From assembly GCF_019059575.1 (NCBI RefSeq), contig NW_024883433.1:23655-87654 (forward strand): 64,000 nucleotides of DNA, in the 5' to 3' direction. Every line of letters starts with the position of its first letter. Position 1 is the stretch's first letter. The translations under genes and the position numbers were made by a program. This DNA is from Amphibalanus amphitrite. Its lineage: Eukaryota; Arthropoda; Thecostraca; Balanomorpha; Balanidae. The notes beneath the pieces are model-generated. The model was not told the DNA's origin. It was given only the letters and a program-made list of their open reading frames with translations, and did not search any database. This document shows, one piece after another, positions 58,617-64,000 of the stretch.

Positions 58617-58731
58617 TTTTATAATTATCAATGAATTAAACCTGAGATCCCATCGAAGGGACGCTCTTTACTAAATGAATTGTTATTGGTACCACACAGT
58701 TACGGAAAAAGCGATACTACGTGTGGGCCAT
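58617..58731 (+). repeat. Direct repeat R1, copy 2
   Basis: Diverged second copy of 57951-58065. It is followed by a short tandem CATCACCTACCTACTGTGTG repeated twice. Confidence 0.75.
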
Positions 58732-59395
58732 CACCTACCTACTGTGTGTCATCACCTACCTACTGTGTGTGTTGACACAATTATGAGCTACTTATCTGTC
58801 GTACCTGTCTGTCCCTTTTCCCAATGCCTTTCGACGAGTAGCTACGGACGACACGTATTGATTCTTCTCATAATCGTGGGATGGACTGTGGGTCCGTGTA
58901 TATTGGCTGAATACAGATCGACTGAATACAAACGAATTGGGCGGGCGGGGCACTGCCACTGTATTGTAGTAATGCGAGGGGCGAGCCTGTTGTTGGCGTG
59001 TCGTCGTCATACATGCCGTGAGGCTATTGGCGCAATGGCGCGCATAGCTGGGTAGGTGTATGAATATGTCAGGGCTCACATTGTTTGGCGTTGGTAAAGT
59101 CGGGCATTTTTAATTTGTTTCCATTGGAGGTGTTATTTTAGTTTCTTTGATTCTGCATTATTTCGGTAAAAGTGAACCTTTGCGTGTAGCCTGACGGATT
59201 AGTTTGCCTACTGTGGCTGGTGCAGTAGGGTTGACATTGATCAGCGCTATGACGCTAGCCCATCTTACGTTGTTTGCTAGTGCGAGTGGCCCTTGCTCGT
59301 GTGTTCCTCCCTCATTCATCCCGATGCGTCAGCCCGCCGTCATACGCAATCATATCCGCTGTCGCTGTGCCAACATTGCCAATCTCCTCCCTCAG

Positions 59396-59607
59396 CTGTG
59401 AAAGCGCCGTCCCAGCAGCAGCAGCGGCAGCAGGAGGAGGGACCTCCAGTGCTACCTCCGTCGCAGCAGCAGCTGGCGCAGCTCGCGCCGCCACATGAGC
59501 TGAACGACACGACGACCCCGCGAGGTCGGACGGTGCCCGGAGCGCTGCCAGCAGCTGTTTCCGGGGTGCCGCTCACTCATCTGCAGGAGATCAACAGCGA
59601 TATGGAG
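59396..59607 (+). CDS. Mgat4: MGAT4-like GlcNAc-transferase, exon 3 (Gln/Pro-rich stem)
   Basis: Acceptor CCTCCCTCAG, donor GTAGGC; enters in phase 1 and leaves in phase 0. It encodes residues 78-148: a Gln-rich stretch (QQQQRQQEE, QQQLAQL), Pro-rich linkers, one N-glycosylation sequon (NDT), and a segment VPLTHLQEINSDME. The low complexity fits a flexible Golgi stem. It makes this stem longer than in vertebrate MGAT4A/B. Support is the open frame plus phases that fit both neighbours, not homology, so certainty is lower than for exon 4. Confidence 0.7.
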
Positions 59608-60706
59608 GTAGGCAAGCTTGATGTGACACGGGAAGTGCACGATTATAGGACGCGGTGCGGCACTTCTGGGACTTGTCTTAAAATTTAAGCGACTTCCTGT
59701 AACATCAATAATTCAAGCTGGCATTCACAGTACCTACTTGTTATGGCCGTGACACCGTCAGCATTTTCCGAAACTTCCAGCAGGCACGTACAGCCCACCG
59801 CTAAAGTAATGTAGGGTTTTACCAATCTCAACGATTGGCTTTGACTGGCGATTGTTTAATGCGGAGTGATCGAAAAGAAGATGTCAATAGCTAAAGTTGC
59901 AGCTGCAAGGGTGACGATACATATAAGCTACATTCAAAGTTTCATTGTAGTCTGGCTAATCGTTCCTAAGCTTCAGAAGCAGAACATACCCATGACTGAA
60001 ACCCCACATTACTTCTGCTGTGGACTGTACCTAGGATTTGGCCAAGGGGGGGGGGGGGTGGTGGAGGGAACGGAGGAATCCCGGGGGCCTCCCCTCTACA
60101 GAGGGCCTCCTTTCTATTGAGAGCCTCTTCTCTAAAGGGGCATCCTCACTACAGAGGACTTCCTACCTACAGAGGGCCTCCTCTCTACTGAGGAGTTAGA
60201 TGGACCCTAGCGGTCAGACACAGACACTAGCGGCTATTTACAGGAGGCCCAGAAGGACCCTAGTTGTCATGCTGGTCAGAGGGCTCTGATTGTCCTGACG
60301 CGATTTTTGGGATTTCCGTGAATTTCGTTCGCCTCGGACGTGATTTTGGCCAACGTAGGCCTTCGGCCCGCGGGGGCCCTGATTCCATCCGGAAGCCCTG
60401 AAAACCCCAAGGGGGGAGGCGAGGCGCCCCGTCCGCCGTCTCCCGCCCTGGGTACGTCCCTGACTCCCAGTATTGATGAAATATCGCAGGATGGGGATTT
60501 TCAATGTTGAGATAGAAGTGGAAAGTACATGTATGTATTTTGTGGAAAGTGGAAGTTTAAGTGCGAAGTGTATGTATTTTTATTGGATCTCGCTCTTTAT
60601 CCAAATTGATAGATTGTGTTATACTGCTGCCCGCTCCATATTTCTCCTGACAACTATCCTGTCGGCTCTCACCCAGCCTCTAACCGCTCACCTCTGACCC
60701 CACCAG
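59608..60706 (+). other. MGAT4-like intron 3
   Basis: 1.1 kb. It includes a G-run near 60046 and the minisatellite at 60077-60200. A segment near 60350-60470, whose complement begins CAGGGACGTACCCAGG, resembles ends common in marine-invertebrate transposons, but no partner end is seen. Confidence 0.65.
60077..60200. repeat. Minisatellite, unit about 27-30 bp
   Basis: Imperfect repeats of CTACAGAGGGCCTCCTTTCT-type units, four to five copies. Confidence 0.75.
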
Positions 60707-60932
60707 GTGCCCGGTCTTCTCACCTACCTACCGCACCTGCTGGGCCGGCCCGACGCGCTGACACCGGCGCTACACGTCAGTCAGGGTCGGCGGGACGTGA
60801 CTGTGGTCATGGGACTGCCCACAGTCAAACGTGAGGTGCAAAACTACCTCATATCGACACTGAAAAACCTCATCGACTCTATGTCTGAGTCGGAGAGGCT
60901 GGAGACGCTCATTGTTGTCTTCATTGCCGAGA
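60707..60932 (+). CDS. Mgat4: MGAT4-like GlcNAc-transferase, exon 4 (start of catalytic domain)
   Basis: Acceptor CCCCACCAG; encodes residues 149-223 plus one base. YLPHLLGRPDAL and then VTVVMGLPTVKREVQNYLIS, LKNLIDSM and LIVVFIAE match the entry to the catalytic domain of alpha-1,3-mannosyl-glycoprotein 4-beta-N-acetylglucosaminyltransferases, where VMGIPTVKREV is a family signature. The enzyme adds a beta-1,4 GlcNAc to the alpha-1,3 mannose arm of N-glycans in the Golgi to start a third antenna. The only nearby GT donor (60933) follows GAG plus one base, and that phase does not fit exon 5. The donor sits directly against a GTGA microsatellite. Confidence 0.9.
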
Positions 60933-61134
60933 GTGAGTGAGTGAGTGAGTGAGTGAGTGAGTGAGTGAGTGAGTGAGTGAGTGAGTGAGTGAGTGAGTGG
61001 TGAGTGAGTGAGTGAGTGAGTGAGTGAGTGAGTGAGGAGTGAGTGAGTGAGTGAGTGAGTGAGTGAGTGAGTGAGTGAGTGAGTGAGTGAGTGAGTGAGT
61101 GAGTGAGTGAGTGAGTGAGTGAGTGAGTGAGTGA
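60933..61134. repeat. GTGA tetranucleotide microsatellite
   Basis: About 200 bases of GTGA with two single-unit defects, starting exactly at the exon 4 donor. It is open in a minus-strand frame as a Ser-Leu-Thr-His repeat, which is not a gene. Confidence 0.95.
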
Positions 61135-61933
61135 ATCAGTCGAAATTTTTCTGAAAGTTTTAGTAGGCTTTGCAATGTGCTGAAGTCAATACCATATTTT
61201 TTTTTTTACCTCGTTTATTTCCCAGGCGTGATGCACTGCTCACCTAAAAGCCTTTTTTGCGGCACTTTGTTAAATTGATTGATGTTTGGTTCTCGTGCCG
61301 TTTTCTGTCCCCAGTGACCAAGTAGTTCCACAGCATTGCTGTCAGAATGCGACAACATACGTCATTTGCGTTGTACATTTGCGTGACAAACGTCGGCCTT
61401 TTGCCTGTAAATAACCATAAAGCTACATTGCTGAGCACGCAACCTCAAGGCTAAAGGCTCCCTGTCATGCGCCGCACCCGGGCCCGCTGCCCTTCTGTTG
61501 GTCTGTTTCTATGACGCTTGGATTAAAGTCCTGTAATTTTAGTGTGAGATGTGTGTTGGCGCGTTGTCATGGTTTCCTGCGTGTTGAACACAAGCTGGGT
61601 GGGGGACTGATAAACTATGAATTTCCAATCTGAAGCGTCCTGTATCGCCGGCTCGTAATGCCGCTATCTTGTTTCAGAAATTCGTAATAAGTCTGGCTAG
61701 AATGAGCCGTTCTGCAGTCGCTTCCTGACAACCATTGTTTCTTTTTCTTTGATTGTGATGTTTTTAGCATTGGTGTCCATAGCTACGCCATAGCTGAACC
61801 TTGGGTCGTGACTATATTTTTTCAGCGACGTTCCGAGTGTCGCCGTTGCTATTCTATCGCGTTGTGAAGCGTTTCCCGTCTGTCCGTCCCCTCCACTCCA
61901 CTGCTTGCATCTAATCTGTTTTCGTTCCCTCAG
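61135..61933 (+). other. Rest of MGAT4-like intron 4
   Basis: Non-coding sequence up to acceptor TTCCCTCAG at 61933. Nothing else recognised. Confidence 0.65.
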
Positions 61934-61980
61934 ACGGATGCGGAGTACTGCAGCCGGACGGCACAGGAAATCCAGGACAA
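61934..61980 (+). CDS. Mgat4: MGAT4-like GlcNAc-transferase, exon 5
   Basis: A 47-base exon between TTCCCTCAG and GTGAGT, encoding TDAEYCSRTAQEIQD plus two bases. In family members FIGE is followed by TD-x-x-Y and a helix, so this frame continues exon 4 as FIAE-TDAEY. The homologous frame starts in phase 0, whereas GT-AG splicing from the visible exon 4 donor would deliver phase 1. The catalytic EDD motif and the rest of the protein must lie beyond the right edge. Confidence 0.7.
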
Positions 61981-64000
61981 GTGAGTGATCACGATAGGCC
62001 AACTCTCGGCGTTACACTCAGGGTTCTGTGGCTGTTTGGGAGTGATGAGGTCGGACGTGACTGCTGCGTCGGGCCGGTAGGGAGGCGGGCGTGTTTGGGA
62101 TACGGTGGTTTACCGCTTGTTTGATTGGCGGGCCTCGCGTGCAGTGCCGTCACACCACCTGGGAAGTTTGTTGTATCGACCCGTGCTGGCCGTAGGCCGG
62201 ATGCGGCATCACCTGTGCCAAACAGCCGGGCTCGACGCCATCCGATTTCTCGGAGCTCGTCCCTCATCCTTGTTCCGGCTGCTGAAAACCCTCCTCTGTT
62301 TTGGTACGTCGCTAGTGCCGCAATACCCCTCACTTCGGTATTATTCCTACATTACCATTACGACAGTCTACCCCACCAGCGTCTGACGTGGGCACTGGAT
62401 AGAACAGCGCCCCGATTGTTCTATGAATGGCCCTGCTCGACCCGTTCCATCAGCCGCCACTACGCTGAGGGACGGCACTGCTGTGTCAATGAGCACCTGC
62501 ACGAAGCTGTTAGCACCTGCCGGCGATGGTAGTTCCCTCTGAATGAGTTCGCAGCTCTGGCACCTGGTTTTTGGTCGATGAAAGTCCGCAAAGCTTAAAC
62601 ACCTGCAAGAGGTTTAGCGCGGCAGTGAAGCGGCCGGCGTTTGCGGAATTGATGTGAACCAAACTGAAGCGGCGAGCAAGTCTTTTGATTGATGTGGGCG
62701 TGGGGGAACTTTACATTTTGGATAACGGGACAGGATGAATGGAACAGTTTCCGATGTTCGTGCATTGTCAAAAGGGTTGTCGAGGTGACTAGAGCAGTGC
62801 TTATAGTTCCTTGTTTTCGATACAACGGCGCTGATGAAGTCGTAGAGACGAAACCGGTACGCCATTCATGTAATTGTTTTTTGATAATTGTATCGTGAAT
62901 TTCATAAGGTACTCTCAATACAATAGAGCAGTGCTAAATGTTTGCCTCGGTTGTATGCATGCAAGTTGAAACAATGGTGGTAGTGGTATTAATTTTACAA
63001 CTCCCTCCTGCAGTTTGTCCGTCGCTGTCATGTGCTAGAATATGAACGATGGTATGATAAAACGGCGGTGTTTGTGTTTTAGTAACACGTAAAGAATCTG
63101 ATTAATCTTGCTAGGAATGACGCTTGTCACGGTGTTATACGCTGGTTTACCTTTAGCCATGAAATTTGTAGCAATTACATCCGTTATGGCGGAAATCCTC
63201 ATCAGTGTATGTGGGAAATTTAGTGATCGAGCAGTCCTTTGTACCGGACAGTTTTATGCTGATCCACTGCGATAACTAGTGCATTCATCGCTCCTATACC
63301 GTGAAAAGGCAACTTAGGGATTGAGTGTTGTGTATGACATCACCGTTAGAAAGTACCCTAACGTGCAGTCGGTCGCGCATTCAGTCACATGTGGGAGGCT
63401 ATTGATCATGCAAGTCCGCTGCTAGCCTACTTCGTGCCACTCAGCATTTTTGCCCCACGAAAGTTTTGTATTCCCTATAGAACCCTATGGAAATGTTCCG
63501 TTTGCACACATGGTTGCCATGCAACAGATTGCGCGTGTGTTGCAACGTTTTGTCTATAGGCCTACTGGACCGTAGTCTTTGACCTTTTTTCTGCACTGCC
63601 GGTGTTTTCATTGAAGGCCGGTGCTTTGAACGTCCATGGTATGTTTTCATCGCTGGCGCTGGAACACTCGGCCACCGAGAAGGCGGTCGCTGAGCTGGTG
63701 TGTCGGTAATCGCTGCTGACCCGGCGCTACGTCCCGCCCCCTCCCTCCATCCCCCTCCCCCCGGTCGGCGGCCCGCTCGCAGTCCCCATCAGCACAGTAC
63801 AGGGGCGGGCCGCCACAGCGGTAATAACACGGCTCCCACGGCATTTTTATGGACGGCGAGCCGCCGGCTGCCGGACGTCCTGCTCGTGAATTGGGCCCGT
63901 GAGCTGACGCCGATCGTGACCGGCGCTCGTGGTCGTGAGCTCGTGACCCGGGGTCAGGATTGGAGTGGCTTAGGGTCACGGGAGGTTGATGAGCAGACCT
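61981..64000 (+). other. MGAT4-like intron 5 (start), no further exon seen
   Basis: I find no continuation of the catalytic domain here (no EDD or YYPDL-like coding). A GC-rich patch near 63710-63950 is open on the minus strand but has no family resemblance. Confidence 0.5.

Larger units (their letters stand above)
55834..59395 (+). other. MGAT4-like intron 2
   Basis: 3.6 kb. It contains a GGAGAC microsatellite (56419-56466), G-runs near 56660 and 57431, a CpG-rich patch at about 57660-57940, and two copies of a diverged 115-bp direct repeat. No other gene recognised. Confidence 0.65.

Noticed and set aside
60350-60470. Possible transposon terminus (complement begins CAGGGACGTACCCAGG)
   Set aside because: Only one end-like sequence is seen, with no matching inverted end or target duplication, so I did not call an element.
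60933-61134. Possible CRISPR-like array
   Set aside because: It is a continuous four-base repeat without spacers in a eukaryotic intron.
60921-61175. Minus-strand Ser-Leu-Thr-His repeat protein
   Set aside because: Translation of the GTGA microsatellite; it lies in an intron.
63647-63979. Minus-strand Arg/Gly-rich open frame near the right edge
   Set aside because: GC-rich sequence, no domain, and no splice-supported neighbours.

Overview
The window looks like arthropod nuclear DNA. It has interrupted genes with GT-AG introns, microsatellites, LTR, LINE and DNA-transposon-type repeats, and no operons. The best clue is a MyoD-family gene whose basic region ([20 protein letters not shown]) and helix 2 (YIEALEDML) resemble arthropod nautilus. 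A crustacean is my guess from the marine-invertebrate flavour of the repeats; the species is not determined.

Two host genes are supported. (1) nautilus/MyoD lies on the minus strand, about 8.1-23.9 kb. One exon holds the start and basic region (23515-23898), one holds the helix-loop-helix (19420-19638), and a last exon holds the conserved MyoD helix III motif and the stop (8119-8255). Reading phases imply an unseen small exon or another acceptor between the last two. (2) An MGAT4-type N-acetylglucosaminyltransferase lies on the plus strand from 49929 and runs off the right edge. Five exons are seen (49929-50019, 55693-55833, 59396-59607, 60707-60932, 61934-61980). They cover the membrane anchor, the stem and the first part of the catalytic domain. 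The two genes are divergent, about 26 kb apart, with mobile DNA between them.

The 24.7-46.2 kb interval is mostly transposons. Two Ty3/gypsy LTR retrotransposons sit about 4 kb apart. One (33031-37650) has LTRs differing at one base but a broken gag-pol. The other (41639-46143) has identical LTRs and one uninterrupted 1328-codon gag-pol, so it is a very young and possibly active copy. Both have a primer-binding site complementary to the 3' end of tRNA-Ser(GCU).

The least familiar content is a set of short elements flanked by TTAA, as in piggyBac-type transposition (families A-D here, plus E with other ends). Families A-D share short inverted ends beginning CC, subterminal hairpins built from a G-run and a C-run, and interiors packed with AGGTCA/TGACCT hexamers. 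Several copies hold a perfect DR1 nuclear-receptor site. Three copies are nested in other repeats (D in C, A in an inverted B, A in a LINE), and in two cases a related uninterrupted copy in the window shows the pre-insertion sequence. Two TA-flanked MITE-like elements, a long foldback, a GATC-rich cluster and several satellites complete the picture. Long stretches of non-coding DNA hold no recognisable gene.
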